Source: Echinicola strongylocentroti
GTDB taxonomy: Bacteria; Bacteroidota; Bacteroidia; Cytophagales; Cyclobacteriaceae
DNA length: 64,000 bases
Direction: 5' to 3'
NCBI RefSeq assembly: GCF_003260975.1
Contig: NZ_CP030041.1
Coordinates: forward strand, 4,715,501-4,779,500
The notes beneath the pieces are model-generated. The model searched no databases, was not told where the DNA came from, and saw only the letters and a program-made list of their open reading frames with translations. The position numbers and the translations under genes are program-made. Below, piece after piece: positions 24,392 through 34,718 of this stretch. Each line of letters starts with the position of its first letter. Positions within the stretch are counted from its first letter, which is position 1.

Positions 24392-25078
24392 ATGAGTAAA
24401 CCAGACAAGACTATGGAAAAGACAACTGCAAAGAAGCCAACCAAAATTGACAAGCGGGCAAAAATCATAGATGCTTATAAAACCTATGTTCTGGAGCATG
24501 GTAAGTCTCCGGCATCGGTCTTTAAGTTTACGAAGGAGCTTAAAATGAAAGAAGTAGATTTTTACGCTTTTTTCTCCAGCTTTACCGCTGTCAAAAGAGC
24601 CGTGTGGCAAAATATCTTTCAGGTCACTCTTACGGCACTGGAATCCCAGAAAATCTATAAAGAGTATTCGTCAAGGGAGAAGTTGCTGGCATTTTTTTAT
24701 ACGTGGATAGAGGAGTTAAAGCATAATAGGAGCTATTTGCTGGTGCTTTATGGAGCGCATCAGCTTCCCAGCCATTCATTGCCCCAAGAGCTCAAAGGAT
24801 TTAGAAATGATTTTAAAGAATATGCGAGCGGTGTCCTAGCCGAAGGGGAAGAGAATGAGGAAATCGCTAAGCGTCCTTACCTTAGCGACAAGTATGATGA
24901 AGCCTTATGGTTGCAGGTGCTTTTTGTGTTTAGGTTTTGGGTCAAAGACCAATCCGATGGTTTTGAGAAAACCGATGAAGCCATCGAGAAATCCGTGAAC
25001 CTGGCCTTTGACCTGATGGGAAAGAGTGCCTTGGACACCTTTGTGGATTTTGCCAAATTCCTTTACCAATCCCGTTAA
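24392..25078 (+). CDS. TetR-like transcriptional regulator
   Basis: 228 residues from the ATG at 24392 (MSKPDKTMEKTTAKKP); a later ATG at 24413 is also possible. An N-terminal three-helix segment (IIDAYKTYVLEHGKSPASVF, ELKMKEVDFYAFFSSFTAVK) has the TetR HTH pattern, followed by an all-helical C-terminal domain. It lies 12 bp before an AarF/ABC1-kinase gene, so the two form an operon; this pairing seems recurrent in Bacteroidota. Ligand unknown. Divergent from the S41 peptidase. Confidence 0.82.
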   Translation: MSKPDKTMEKTTAKKPTKIDKRAKIIDAYKTYVLEHGKSPASVFKFTKELKMKEVDFYAFFSSFTAVKRAVWQNIFQVTLTALESQKIYKEYSSREKLLAFFYTWIEELKHNRSYLLVLYGAHQLPSHSLPQELKGFRNDFKEYASGVLAEGEENEEIAKRPYLSDKYDEALWLQVLFVFRFWVKDQSDGFEKTDEAIEKSVNLAFDLMGKSALDTFVDFAKFLYQSR

Positions 25079-25090
25079 CCGATTTTACCA

Positions 25091-26404
25091 GTGGAAAAGA
25101 AAGAACAAGTCAGCATTCCTGTGGGCAAGGTCCAAAGGGCAACAAAATTTATCAAAACCGGTGCTAAGGTCGGGGGAAATTACGTAAAGCATTATGCCCG
25201 TAAATTTCAGGACCCGACACATTCACGTGAGCAACTTGACAACGATAATGCAACAGATATATATGGATCGCTGAGCGAGCTGAAGGGAAGTGCACTGAAA
25301 GTGGCCCAGATGATGTCCATGGACAAGAACCTATTGCCCAAGGCCTATCAAGAGCAGTTTGCCATGGCACAATATAGTGCGCCACCTTTATCTTATCCCT
25401 TGGTGGTCAAGACTTTTCAGAAATATTTTGAGAAAGTGCCGGAAGCCATTTTCGATACGTTTACCCGCTCTGCCGTGAATGCCGCTTCCATCGGGCAGGT
25501 GCACCAAGCTACGTTGGATGGGAAGAAGTTGGCGGTGAAGATCCAGTATCCCGGTGTCGCCAATAGTGTGAGTTCGGACCTGAAACTGGTGCGGCCTTTT
25601 GCCCTTCGGTTGCTGAATATTAGTGAAAAGGAGCTAAGTCACTATATGGCCGAAGTAGAGGAACGTTTGCTAGAAGAGACAGATTATGAGCTTGAGGTGA
25701 GGCGATCAAAGGAAATCTCTTCTGAATGCAGCCACATCCCACATCTGGCCTTTCCCACTTACTATGAGGCACTCAGTTGCGAACGTATCATCACGATGGA
25801 TTGGCTGGAAGGAAAGCACATCAAGGAATGGCTGCTGACGGATCCTTCTCAAGAAGCAAGAAATCGCATCGGGCAAGCTTTGTGGGATTTCTATCATCAC
25901 CAAGTGCACGAACTCAAGCAAGTCCACGCTGATCCACATCCCGGTAATTTTATCATGATGGAAAATGGAGACTTGGGCATCATTGATTTTGGGTGTGTGA
26001 AAGTGATCCCTGAAGATTTTTACCAAGGGTATTTCAGCTTGATCAAAAAAGAACTGGTCGCCAATAAAGAAGAATTGGATAAAATATTCTATGACCTGGA
26101 ATTTATTACAGATATGGATTCGGCCGAGGAAAAGGTGTTCTTCAAGTCCATTTTCAAAGAGATGATTTCATTGATAGGAAGACCTTTTCACGAGGAGTGG
26201 TTTGATTTTGCTGATGATACTTATTTCGACCAGATTTTCGAACTGAGCGATCGGGTGTCCAATGACAAGATGTTCAAAAAATCAAGACAGGCAAGGGGAT
26301 CCAAACATGGCTTATATGTGAACAGGACGTATTTTGGCTTGTATAGCTTGCTTAACCAGCTGCAGGCAAAAGTAAAAACGACCAAGCCGGAGTGGTTGAA
26401 GTAA
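25091..26404 (+). CDS. ABC1/AarF (UbiB)-family atypical kinase
   Basis: 437 residues, GTG start at 25091. UbiB-type hallmarks are present: KGSALKVAQMMSMD (the KxGQ-like motif), the Ala-rich nucleotide loop NAASIGQVHQA, the Lys motif KLAVKIQYPGV, HADPHPGNFIM (catalytic loop) and GIIDFGCVKV (metal-binding DFG). Homologues support ubiquinone biosynthesis or lipid homeostasis through ATPase activity. Cytophagales use menaquinone, so a quinone or lipid role here is open. No membrane segment obvious. Confidence 0.92.
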   Translation: MEKKEQVSIPVGKVQRATKFIKTGAKVGGNYVKHYARKFQDPTHSREQLDNDNATDIYGSLSELKGSALKVAQMMSMDKNLLPKAYQEQFAMAQYSAPPLSYPLVVKTFQKYFEKVPEAIFDTFTRSAVNAASIGQVHQATLDGKKLAVKIQYPGVANSVSSDLKLVRPFALRLLNISEKELSHYMAEVEERLLEETDYELEVRRSKEISSECSHIPHLAFPTYYEALSCERIITMDWLEGKHIKEWLLTDPSQEARNRIGQALWDFYHHQVHELKQVHADPHPGNFIMMENGDLGIIDFGCVKVIPEDFYQGYFSLIKKELVANKEELDKIFYDLEFITDMDSAEEKVFFKSIFKEMISLIGRPFHEEWFDFADDTYFDQIFELSDRVSNDKMFKKSRQARGSKHGLYVNRTYFGLYSLLNQLQAKVKTTKPEWLK

Positions 26405-26500
26405 GTGAGGTTGTGAGCAAAACTTCCATGATGGAGGAGTTTTGTTGATTTTAAAACAATTTCAGGTTGCTGCCGTGGCAGTCGCCGAGCTAAATGAAAA

Positions 26501-26539
26501 CGCCCGCTTTTTGGTGGTTATTGCACTAAAAAGCGGGCG
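26501..26539. terminator. Bidirectional intrinsic terminator
   Basis: CGCCCGCTTTTT (26501-26512) is perfectly complementary to AAAAAGCGGGCG (26528-26539). On the minus strand it lies 40 bp after the sugar dehydrogenase gene and is followed by TTTTCATTT; it may also serve the AarF gene. Confidence 0.85.
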
Positions 26540-26579
26540 GAGTAATATGTTTTCGATGGGATGATGGATTGAGCCTTGG

Positions 26580-27773
26580 TTAAGGCTGGTTATAGCTGAT
26601 GCGATAAATACAACCGGCCATATCATCAGAGACGAGAAGGCTGCCGTCTGGCAGTTCCTGCACATCCACAGGACGCCCCCAAACTTCCTGGCTGGCATCG
26701 TCCAGCCATCCTGAAGCAAATACTTCTTCACCTGCCACCTCGCTGCCGTCAAGTGAGACATTGGTGACGGTATAGCCACTTTTTTTGCTTCTGTTCCAAG
26801 AACCGTGTTTGGCCACAAAAATGGATTTTTTGTAGGTGTTAGGGAACATGCTGCCAGCATAAAAACGCATTCCTAAAGGAGCCACGTGAGGGCCTAGCTT
26901 TGCTTTTGGAGCCACATAGGCTGCTTGATCTTCGCCGGCCTCCCCAAATTCAGGGTCTTTGACATCTCCTTGGTGCCAGTACGGATAGCCAAAGTGCTGT
27001 CCCGCTTCAGTCACGGCATTTAGCTCGCATTCGGGGACATTGTCGCCCATTTGGTCACGGCCATTGTCTGTAAACCAAAGGTTGTTGCTGTCAGGATGCC
27101 AGTCAAAGCCCACGGTATTTCGCACGCCATGTGCTACGATTTCCGGTGCTGGGTTGTCAGCATTTACATCCAGGCGCGTGATGGAAGCAAAGATTTCTTT
27201 TTCTGGTTCGCAGATATTGCAAGGAGCGCCGATAGGGACGTATAATAGCCCATCAGGCCCAAATGCAATAAATTTCCATCCATGGTGGCCTTCAGTAGGG
27301 TATTGGTCATACACCACCTCGAAGCTTGGATCAGTCAAGTGGTTCTTGATATCGGGAAACTTGAGAATACGGTTGATTTCGGCCACATAAAGGTCTCCGT
27401 CCTTGTAGGCTACGCCATTGGGAGAATTAAGGTCTTCGGCAAGGGTGTACCGGAAATCAGCTTTGCCATCGCCATTTTCATCGACTATAGCGTAGACGTT
27501 TTTTTCCTGACGGTTGCCGACAAAAACGATTCCCTCTTCGGATATGCTCAATGATCTGGCATTAGGGATGTTGGCGGCCCAGACGTCAATCGTGAAATTC
27601 TCTGGTAACTGGATGGTTTCTAGCTGTACATCAGCAGAATCCGATGAGATATCCACGCGGTTTTCACCGTCAACAGCTTCGATCGGTTTGAGTTTGTTTC
27701 CTTGGTCGGTGTCACAAGAAAATAATAAGATGCTTATGGATAATGCACCAAATAAGGTTTTGTGATATTTCAT
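26580..27773 (-). CDS. PQQ-dependent sugar dehydrogenase-like (GSDH/sorbosone dehydrogenase) lipoprotein
   Basis: 397 residues. Lipoprotein signal MKYHKTLFGALSISILLFSC. A six-bladed beta-propeller follows with typical family strings: PNARSLSISEEGIVFVGNR, NSPNGVAYKDGDLYVAEINR, GHHGWKFIAFGPDGLLYVPI, HGVRNTVGFDWHPDSNNLWF, DNGRDQMGDNVPECELN, HFGYPYWHQGD and FVAKHGSWNRS. The group oxidises sugars in the periplasm with PQQ, although many members lack demonstrated activity or use other cofactors. Monocistronic. Confidence 0.9.
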   Translation of the reverse strand: MKYHKTLFGALSISILLFSCDTDQGNKLKPIEAVDGENRVDISSDSADVQLETIQLPENFTIDVWAANIPNARSLSISEEGIVFVGNRQEKNVYAIVDENGDGKADFRYTLAEDLNSPNGVAYKDGDLYVAEINRILKFPDIKNHLTDPSFEVVYDQYPTEGHHGWKFIAFGPDGLLYVPIGAPCNICEPEKEIFASITRLDVNADNPAPEIVAHGVRNTVGFDWHPDSNNLWFTDNGRDQMGDNVPECELNAVTEAGQHFGYPYWHQGDVKDPEFGEAGEDQAAYVAPKAKLGPHVAPLGMRFYAGSMFPNTYKKSIFVAKHGSWNRSKKSGYTVTNVSLDGSEVAGEEVFASGWLDDASQEVWGRPVDVQELPDGSLLVSDDMAGCIYRISYNQP

Positions 27774-27873
27774 GCGTTAGGGTTTCTAGTATTTGATAAT
27801 TCTTGAAGTTAAGAAAAAGCTGAATTTTTTCATCATAATGATTTATAAACGGGAGAATCCTTATTTTTGCAGC

Positions 27874-29796
27874 ATGTTATCCATCAATAATTTATCCTAT
27901 TACATCGGTGGGAGGGCATTGTACGAAAATGCTTCCCTTCATATCAAACCAAAAGACAAAATCGGCTTGGTAGGCCTCAACGGGACCGGCAAGTCCACGC
28001 TGCTGAAAATCATCAATGGAGATTATCTGCCAAGTAAAGGTGAGATTCAAAAAGCAAAGGATTGTACCATCGGTTTTCTGAACCAAGATTTATTGTCTTA
28101 TCAGTCTGAAGACAGCATTTTGGATGTTGCCTTGGAGGCTTTTAAAGAGACCTTGGCGCTTCAGGACCAAATCGATGTGGTGCTAAAGCAAATGGAAACC
28201 GATTATTCCGAAGAGATCATCAATAAACTGGCGCACCTACAGGAGCGGTTTGAGGCGAATGAGGGCTATACGATTAAAGCCAAAGCAGAGGAAGTGCTGG
28301 AAGGAATTGGCTTTTCCACAGGTGATTTGAGTAGACCATTGAAGACCTTTTCGGGTGGGTGGAGAATGCGGGTGATGCTGGCCAAGTTGCTGTTGGAGAA
28401 GCCGTCATTGCTGATGCTTGATGAACCTACCAACCACCTTGACCTGCCTTCCATCCAGTGGGTAGAAAATTACCTGAAGACCTACGAAGGAGCAGTGATC
28501 GTGGTATCTCACGACCAGACTTTCTTGGACAATTGTATCGAGATTACCGTGGAAGTATCCCGGCAATCACTGACTCCGTATGCGGGCAATTACTCGTTCT
28601 TTAAAGAACAGAAGGTAGAGCGTGAAGAAATTCAGCAGAATGCCTATGAGAATCAGCAAAAGATGATCAAAGATACGGAGCGTTTTATCGAGCGTTTCCG
28701 GGCCAAAGCTTCCAAATCCAATCAGGTACAGTCGCGGGTCAAAGCACTGGAAAGAATGGAGCGCGTGAATGAAGTGGTGAGTGATAATATCTCGGTGAAT
28801 TTCAAATTTAAGTTCTCTAAACAGTCCGGTCGGGACGTGGTGACATTGGACAATGTGTCCAAGGCCTACGGAGATATCAAGATCCTGGAAAACTCCACCG
28901 CTCGTATCGAAAGGGGCGATAAGATCGCACTGATCGGAGCCAATGGAAAAGGGAAATCCACCCTGTTGCGGATCATCGACGGTTCTGAGCCTATTAATGG
29001 TGATCGAAGTGAAGGCTATAATGTGGTGAAATCCTTCTTTGCGCAGCACCAACTGGAAGCCCTCAATGTCAATAATGAAATCCTGCAGGAAATGGTACAG
29101 GCAGGGAGTGATAAAACCGAAACCGAACTGAGAAACGTTTTGGGTTGCTTCCTGTTTACCAACGATGATGTGTTCAAGAAGATCAAGGTGCTATCAGGTG
29201 GAGAGAAGTCCAGGGTGGCACTGGCCAAAACGCTGATATCGGAAGCCAATTTCCTACTGCTCGATGAGCCTACCAACCACTTGGACATGCAGTCAGTCAA
29301 TATCCTGATCCAGGCCTTGCAGCAATACGAGGGGACCTTTGTGACGGTTTCTCACGACCGGCATTTTATAAAGGGAGTGGCCAATAAAATTTGGTACATC
29401 GAAGATCATGAAATCAAGGAATATCTCGGGACATATGAAGAGTATGTTTTCTGGCGATCTCAGCAAGTAGAAAAAGCAGTGTCTAGCGGCCCCAAGAAAG
29501 AGAAAGCACCAAAGCCAAAACCTGTACGCTCCAACACGGAGGTGACTCAAGCTAAAAACGACCTAAAGAAGAAAGAGCGTGAGCTCGAAGAAGTGGAAGG
29601 ACGAATTATGGCGTTGGAAGATGAAAAGACGCAACTGGAAAAGCAACTGGCCGATCCGTCGGTTTTTCAAAACGAAGAAGAGTCCCAAAAAGTAAATAAG
29701 GCGTATGGAGAAGTGAAGAAAAAGGAAGAGGAGCTTACGGCCAATTGGGAAAGACTTGCAGAGGAAATTCAGGGCCTTCAGGAAACGGTTTCTTAA
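27874..29796 (+). CDS. ABC-F family ATPase (Uup-like)
   Basis: 640 residues from the ATG at 27874 (MLSINNLSYYIGGRALYENA); the upstream extension is not family-like. Two ABC domains: Walker A GLNGTGKST and GANGKGKST; signatures LKTFSGGWRMR and KVLSGGEKSR; Walker B SLLMLDEPTNHLD and FLLLDEPTNHLD. The inter-domain linker (RFIERFRAKASKSNQVQSRV) is the P-site tRNA-interacting motif, and a C-terminal coiled coil (about 575-640) is Uup-type. ABC-F proteins act on ribosomes, not membranes. A -7 box TATTTTTG lies 5 bases before the start codon, suggesting a very short 5' leader. Confidence 0.94.
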   Translation: MLSINNLSYYIGGRALYENASLHIKPKDKIGLVGLNGTGKSTLLKIINGDYLPSKGEIQKAKDCTIGFLNQDLLSYQSEDSILDVALEAFKETLALQDQIDVVLKQMETDYSEEIINKLAHLQERFEANEGYTIKAKAEEVLEGIGFSTGDLSRPLKTFSGGWRMRVMLAKLLLEKPSLLMLDEPTNHLDLPSIQWVENYLKTYEGAVIVVSHDQTFLDNCIEITVEVSRQSLTPYAGNYSFFKEQKVEREEIQQNAYENQQKMIKDTERFIERFRAKASKSNQVQSRVKALERMERVNEVVSDNISVNFKFKFSKQSGRDVVTLDNVSKAYGDIKILENSTARIERGDKIALIGANGKGKSTLLRIIDGSEPINGDRSEGYNVVKSFFAQHQLEALNVNNEILQEMVQAGSDKTETELRNVLGCFLFTNDDVFKKIKVLSGGEKSRVALAKTLISEANFLLLDEPTNHLDMQSVNILIQALQQYEGTFVTVSHDRHFIKGVANKIWYIEDHEIKEYLGTYEEYVFWRSQQVEKAVSSGPKKEKAPKPKPVRSNTEVTQAKNDLKKKERELEEVEGRIMALEDEKTQLEKQLADPSVFQNEEESQKVNKAYGEVKKKEEELTANWERLAEEIQGLQETVS

Positions 29797-29890
29797 ACAT
29801 TACACTTAGATGATTATAAATGCCAGTTCTACTTTACTGTGGAACTGGCATTATTTTTTATCTTGCTTATCGAAAATAACCAAGTTGAAA

Positions 29891-31156
29891 ATGCGGATAG
29901 TAATAGTATTGTTTTTTTTGATGGGTAGTCTGTGTTCATTTTGTCTTGCCCAAGAAGCGTTAGAGAACAAGGTGTATGAAGAAAATATACAGACCGTGCA
30001 GCTTTATCGCAGTGGAGGAAATAAGGCTTCCCAAATGAATGCTCCTATCATTTCTCTGGGGGGTGGACAATTGGTGTTGGAGTTTGACGACTTGGCCTTT
30101 GAGCCTGACAGATATGCCGCCACCTTGATCCATTGTGATGCAGACTGGACACCCTCCGGGCTCAAATCAGCCGATTACCTACAGCGGTACAATGAATTTA
30201 ATATTACCGAGTACGATTATTCGATCAATACGCGAATTCCTTATGTGCATTTCACTTTTCCTGTCCCACAGGTGACCAAGTCAGGGAATTATATCCTGAA
30301 GGTCTATCGTGGCAGAAATGAGGATGAAGTGATCATCACGCGGAGATTTATGGTGTATCAGGACCAAGCCAAAGTAGGTGTGCAGCTACTACCACCTACC
30401 ATGATAGAGGACCGAATGAGTGGTCAGCAGATCGATATTTTAGTGAACTATGGCGCTAGGGAACTAAAGAACCCATTGGAAAATGTCCAAGTGGTCGTAC
30501 GTCAAAATCAACGTTGGGACAACGCCAAAGTAGGAGAGAAACCTTCCTTTATCAGGCAGGATAAGAGCCAGTTGGAGTACCGCTTTTTTGCCGGGGAGAA
30601 TATTTTTGATGCAGGAAATGAGTTTCGTTTTATCGACCTGCGGTATGTTCGGACCACTGGGCGTAACATTGCTTCGATCGAAATGAAAGATGATGTAGTG
30701 TATGCTTCGGCTGCGCTAAATGAGCCTAGGAGTACCGCTAGTTATTTTGAATATCTGGACCTGAATGGCCAGTATATTGTGGAGAACTTGGAGCGTGGGA
30801 ATCCAAAATTGGAAAGTGAATATGTATTGGTGACGTTCAGCGCTGATATGGGCGAGGTCGTCGGGGAACCTTACCTTTTTGGAGCATTGACCAATTGGGG
30901 GCGATCTCCACAAGCGAAAATGACCAAAAATGAATCGGGTGGACAATACCGAGCCTCGGTGTTGTTGAAGCAGGGATGGTACGATTATCAGATAGCCGTT
31001 AAAAAAGAAGGCGAATGGAATACTTCCTTGGTGGAAGGAAGTCATTTTCAAACTGAAAATGAATACGATGTTTTGGTGTATTACCGGGATTTTGGCTCTA
31101 GGTATGATGAACTTATCGGTTATACCTCTATTAATGCCAATAAAAGGCGGTTTTGA
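29891..31156 (+). CDS. DUF5103-domain secreted protein
   Basis: 421 residues from the ATG at 29891, chosen because it gives a clean signal peptide (MRIVIVLFFLMGSLCSFCLA). The mature protein is a run of beta domains with the DUF5103 hallmarks: IHCDADWTPSGLKSADYLQRYNEF, YVHFTFPVPQVTKSGNYILKV, DIQLRYVRT-like IDLRYVRTTGRN and VEGSHFQTENEYDVLVYYRD. DUF5103 proteins are widespread in Bacteroidota, and no function is known. Ends about 210 bp before a shared terminator. Confidence 0.92.
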   Translation: MRIVIVLFFLMGSLCSFCLAQEALENKVYEENIQTVQLYRSGGNKASQMNAPIISLGGGQLVLEFDDLAFEPDRYAATLIHCDADWTPSGLKSADYLQRYNEFNITEYDYSINTRIPYVHFTFPVPQVTKSGNYILKVYRGRNEDEVIITRRFMVYQDQAKVGVQLLPPTMIEDRMSGQQIDILVNYGARELKNPLENVQVVVRQNQRWDNAKVGEKPSFIRQDKSQLEYRFFAGENIFDAGNEFRFIDLRYVRTTGRNIASIEMKDDVVYASAALNEPRSTASYFEYLDLNGQYIVENLERGNPKLESEYVLVTFSADMGEVVGEPYLFGALTNWGRSPQAKMTKNESGGQYRASVLLKQGWYDYQIAVKKEGEWNTSLVEGSHFQTENEYDVLVYYRDFGSRYDELIGYTSINANKRRF

Positions 31157-31368
31157 TATAAGTACGGAGGTAGAAGTATGAAGATAGAAAAACTAGGTAC
31201 AAAGTAACTTATAATGAGACCAGAGGTGGACTAAGGATGGCTGCGAGGAATGGTGTGGCAGATTTTTACTGTTCGGGTTTTGAAATCCCTAATCGGAATA
31301 ATGAGGACCTGCGCCGAAAGTATTCCTTTTGGGGGCGTTACTCTTGAGTCAGATTGAATTTACCTGAT

Positions 31369-31405
31369 AAAAAAAAGCCCGGTCAATATTGGCCGGGCTT
31401 TTTTT
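31369..31405. terminator. Bidirectional terminator between DUF5103 and cas6-like genes
   Basis: AAAAAAGCCCGG (31371-31382) pairs with CCGGGCTTTTTT (31393-31404), giving T-runs on both strands. It serves the two convergent genes. Confidence 0.92.
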
Positions 31406-31412
31406 GGGTGTG

Positions 31413-32279
31413 TTACTCTTGTTCGTCTTCATCTTTTGGACCGGATTGGTCTTGCTGTCTGGATTTGTACGGAACAAATCCTTCCCTTTTGAATTTGTAG
31501 GGCTCTGTCCTTTGGCTCGGGGAGTTATTGGCCAGATCAAGCATACCGAAACCTTTGTGTGTAAAGGCTCCCAGTCCGCATTTGAACACGAAATCTTGGA
31601 CTTCTTCTGCTGCATAAAGTGTAAAAGGCAGGGTGTAGCCTCTTACTTCATACTTCACATCCATGTCATACACGGAATAAATCCTAGCAAATTTCTTTTG
31701 CTGTTCCTTCAGCTTATTTACATAATTCATGTCCGGTACCACCTGAAACTTATAGAAAGATTCCATTTGTTCTTGGTTGTACCATCCAGAGCGTTCCATT
31801 CTGGTCAAGGTGGATTCGTATAACAAATCCGAGAACTCGTCCGTGTCTGGGTTGATGAATCTTTTTCCAGAATCATCATCGAATGTAGGCGTCAACAGTA
31901 CCAAAGGAGAGATACAAACAAATTTGTTTGCACTTTCCAATACTGGTTCAGATTCCTTTTCTGTGTACTCGGGGGAGATGATGAGATTTCCCAACTCAAT
32001 TTTTGGCGTTTTGAACACTTGCTCCAGCAGATAGTCAAGGAAGTCTTCATTGGGTGATGAAAGCACTAAGGTAACTAAGCTTGAGTAATAATGTAGGCCA
32101 CTTCGACTTACTTTGGTCTGGCCCTTGAGACCAGAGAAGTTGAAGTAATTGTAGTTGAAAAACTCTTCACGACCACCTTTTACAATCAGACCTTTAAGAA
32201 ACTGGGCCAAAATGTACTGGTGATGAAAGGGTAAATAAGCGCCTTTGTTTTTTAACGAAAATATTAATCTAATTCTCAC
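31413..32279 (-). CDS. cas6: Orphan Cas6-like CRISPR endoribonuclease
   Basis: 288 residues. The N-terminus MRIRLIFSLKNKGAYLPFHH (His 19-20) followed by QYILAQFLKGLIV is the Cas6 ferredoxin-like start (small-x-LP-xx-x-HQY). The C-terminus has KCGLGAFTHKGFGMLDL (about 233-249), resembling the G-rich loop GxGxxTxxGFG of Cas6 proteins. A ~40-residue charged tail (SPSQRTEPYKF...GPKDEDEQE) extends beyond. Cas6 cuts CRISPR repeat RNA, but no cas genes or CRISPR array are near. Solitary Cas6 homologues occur in Bacteroidota and may process other RNAs. Neighbours are ychF and DUF5103. Confidence 0.78.
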   Translation of the reverse strand: MRIRLIFSLKNKGAYLPFHHQYILAQFLKGLIVKGGREEFFNYNYFNFSGLKGQTKVSRSGLHYYSSLVTLVLSSPNEDFLDYLLEQVFKTPKIELGNLIISPEYTEKESEPVLESANKFVCISPLVLLTPTFDDDSGKRFINPDTDEFSDLLYESTLTRMERSGWYNQEQMESFYKFQVVPDMNYVNKLKEQQKKFARIYSVYDMDVKYEVRGYTLPFTLYAAEEVQDFVFKCGLGAFTHKGFGMLDLANNSPSQRTEPYKFKREGFVPYKSRQQDQSGPKDEDEQE

Positions 32280-32390
32280 GGCATTAAAAATGAAATGTTA
32301 AACAATAATTAATTTTTAATCCTCTTCTTATATCTGTAACGATATAATAATCAATTCATTCGCAAAATTATAATAAAATTCCAATTTATG

Positions 32391-33488
32391 TTAAACATTG
32401 AACCTAAAATGCATAATATCGCCGTCTTTAACGACATATTCCTTGCCTTCTACAGCGATTTTTCCGTTTTCACGACAGGCTGCCTCGGTCTTAAACATTT
32501 CATAATCTGGTAATTTTATCACTTCTGCCTTAATAAATCCACGCTCAAAATCTGTGTGGATCACACCTGCTGCAGCGGGTGCTTTCCAACCTTTTCTGAT
32601 GGTCCATGCCCTAACTTCCTGCTTGCCAGCAGTGAAGTAAGTGATCAGGTCTAGTAGTGAGTAAGCTGCCCTGATCAATCTGTTGAGGCCACTTTCTTCT
32701 AAACCGTATTCACTCAGAAATAATTCCTTTTCATCAATATCTTCAAATTCAGCGATTTGAGATTCTATGGCTGCACAAAGCATAATCACTTCGGCATTTT
32801 CATCTTTTACGTTTTCTTTGAGCTTTTCTACATGCTCATTGCCGTTTTGGATGCTTGCTTCATCGACATTGGCGACATACAGCACTGGTTTGATAGTGAG
32901 TAAATGGATGTCCCTAATGGCTTCTAAGTCTTCCTTTTCTACTTCTATGGCCCTTGCGTTTTTGCCTTCTTCAAGCCCAGCTTTGAATACCTTTAGGATT
33001 TCAAGCTCTTTTTTCGCTTTAGCATCTCCTGACTTAGCTATTTTCTCAACTCTGACAATTTTCTTTTCGACAGAATCAAGATCTTTTAGCTGAAGTTCGG
33101 TATCTATTACCTCTTTGTCAAATATTGGGTCTACATTTCCTGCTACATGGACCACATTGTCGTCATCGAAGCAGCGAATTACATGTACGACGGCGTCGAC
33201 TTCGCGTATATTGGCAAGGAATTTATTGCCAAGTCCTTCTCCTTTACTGGCACCTTTTACCAGACCTGCAATATCTACAAATTCAATGACAGTGGGCATT
33301 ACTCTTTCTGGATCCACCAATTCTGACAGGATTTTCAGCCTGTTGTCAGGTACGGTCACCACGCCGACATTGGGTTCGATGGTGCAGAAAGGGAAGTTTG
33401 CTGCTTCTGCTTTTGCACTGGAGAGTGCGTTAAATAATGTTGATTTTCCGACGTTGGGCAAGCCAACGATGCCACACTGTAATGCCAT
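32391..33488 (-). CDS. ychF: Obg-like ATPase YchF
   Basis: 365 residues, the standard YchF length. G1 [16 protein letters not shown]3 [24 protein letters not shown] in place of the usual GTPase G4 (YVANVDEAS; YchF prefers ATP), coiled-coil middle and C-terminal TGS domain ([46 protein letters not shown]). It binds ribosomes and modulates stress responses. Next to the AI-2E gene on the same strand, 12 bp apart. Confidence 0.97.
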   Translation of the reverse strand: MALQCGIVGLPNVGKSTLFNALSSAKAEAANFPFCTIEPNVGVVTVPDNRLKILSELVDPERVMPTVIEFVDIAGLVKGASKGEGLGNKFLANIREVDAVVHVIRCFDDDNVVHVAGNVDPIFDKEVIDTELQLKDLDSVEKKIVRVEKIAKSGDAKAKKELEILKVFKAGLEEGKNARAIEVEKEDLEAIRDIHLLTIKPVLYVANVDEASIQNGNEHVEKLKENVKDENAEVIMLCAAIESQIAEFEDIDEKELFLSEYGLEESGLNRLIRAAYSLLDLITYFTAGKQEVRAWTIRKGWKAPAAAGVIHTDFERGFIKAEVIKLPDYEMFKTEAACRENGKIAVEGKEYVVKDGDIMHFRFNV

Positions 33489-33500
33489 TTATTCTTTTAA

Positions 33501-34586
33501 CTATTTAATTTTAAATATGCGGTACTCTTTGTAGCCCCTATAGAACTCCTGAATAGAGACCCTGAAAATCGTATAAACGGGGATTGCGAGGATCATTCCG
33601 AGCACTCCGCCAATTTTTGCTCCTGCAAAGATAATAACAAATATTTCAAGTGGATGCGCTTTTACAGATTTAGAGAAAATTAACGGCTGCAAAAAGAGGT
33701 TATCGGTGAGTTGGACCACTGAAAACACTGCTAAAATCTTCATGACGAAGAAAGGCATTTCTTCTGTGCCAATAAAATCTCCGGTGATAAGCCCCACCAA
33801 TACACCAAATGTGGCGCCCAGCATGGGGCCGGCATAGGGGATGAGGTTGGCCACTGCTGCAAATACCCCAATGGTGAGGGCGTAGTCCACACCTACGATG
33901 GCCAGACCTGTGGAGGCAATGGTGAAGATCGCCGTCATCTGAATGAGCAGTCCTACTAGGTAGTTGGAGAGCAGTCGTTCTACCTTGTGAAAGGTGGCCA
34001 CGGAAAGCTCAAAGTATTCGTTGGGAACCAAGTTGATGATATTTCTACGCAAGAGGCCGTTTTCTAGGAGCAAAAAGAACGAAATGAAGACCACAGCCAG
34101 CACAGTGATCAGCACAGAACTGGTGGCATTGATCAGGCCATTGAGGAAGCCTTGAAAGTTGATTTCACGGATACTGGTGAGGATGGTGTCTTTTACTTGC
34201 TCAAAAAGGTGGCCAGGGTTGTTGCTGATTAAATTGAATTTTATCAAAAATGCCTCCACTTTACTGATGGGGCGTTGGATTTGTTCGTAGAGAAATTCGA
34301 TATTCACATTTTGGATGACTTCCACTTGATCGATAATCAAGGGGATAAACAGCATGGTGATCAGGAAAAGAATCATGCCTATGGTAGCAAAGGAACAAAT
34401 AATTGCCATCCATCTAGGGATATGATGCCCAAAAACATGGACGCTATTGATTCGATTGGTCATAGGGCGCAAGGCCGCAGCGATGACCAAGGAGATAATT
34501 AGGTAAAATGCAATGTTTGAAAAATACCACCCCAGCAGTAACAGGATGATGACAAAGGTCAGGACGGAAATAATAAGTTTCTGCAT
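33501..34586 (-). CDS. AI-2E family membrane transporter
   Basis: 361 residues, eight predicted membrane segments in the PF01594 layout: two N-terminal segments ([18 protein letters not shown]), a large loop, and C-terminal segments with the conserved [19 protein letters not shown] and [16 protein letters not shown]...[16 protein letters not shown]. The family includes TqsA and various Na+/H+ antiporters and exporters; substrate cannot be told from the sequence. Located directly upstream of ychF on the same strand. Confidence 0.92.
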   Translation of the reverse strand: MQKLIISVLTFVIILLLLGWYFSNIAFYLIISLVIAAALRPMTNRINSVHVFGHHIPRWMAIICSFATIGMILFLITMLFIPLIIDQVEVIQNVNIEFLYEQIQRPISKVEAFLIKFNLISNNPGHLFEQVKDTILTSIREINFQGFLNGLINATSSVLITVLAVVFISFFLLLENGLLRRNIINLVPNEYFELSVATFHKVERLLSNYLVGLLIQMTAIFTIASTGLAIVGVDYALTIGVFAAVANLIPYAGPMLGATFGVLVGLITGDFIGTEEMPFFVMKILAVFSVVQLTDNLFLQPLIFSKSVKAHPLEIFVIIFAGAKIGGVLGMILAIPVYTIFRVSIQEFYRGYKEYRIFKIK

Positions 34587-34718
34587 GCCATAAAAATAAA
34601 AAAAGAGATCGAACCCTTACTACTTCAGCAAAAATATTTTGCATAAAGTAAAGTATCCTGCTTAGGCAGGTTTGTCTTTAGGAAAGGTCCGATCTCAAGA
34701 ATGTTTTTTAAGCAGGAC

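Noticed and set aside
31157..32390. A CRISPR array next to the cas6-like gene
   Set aside because: Both flanks were read; there is no set of regularly spaced direct repeats, only a bidirectional terminator.
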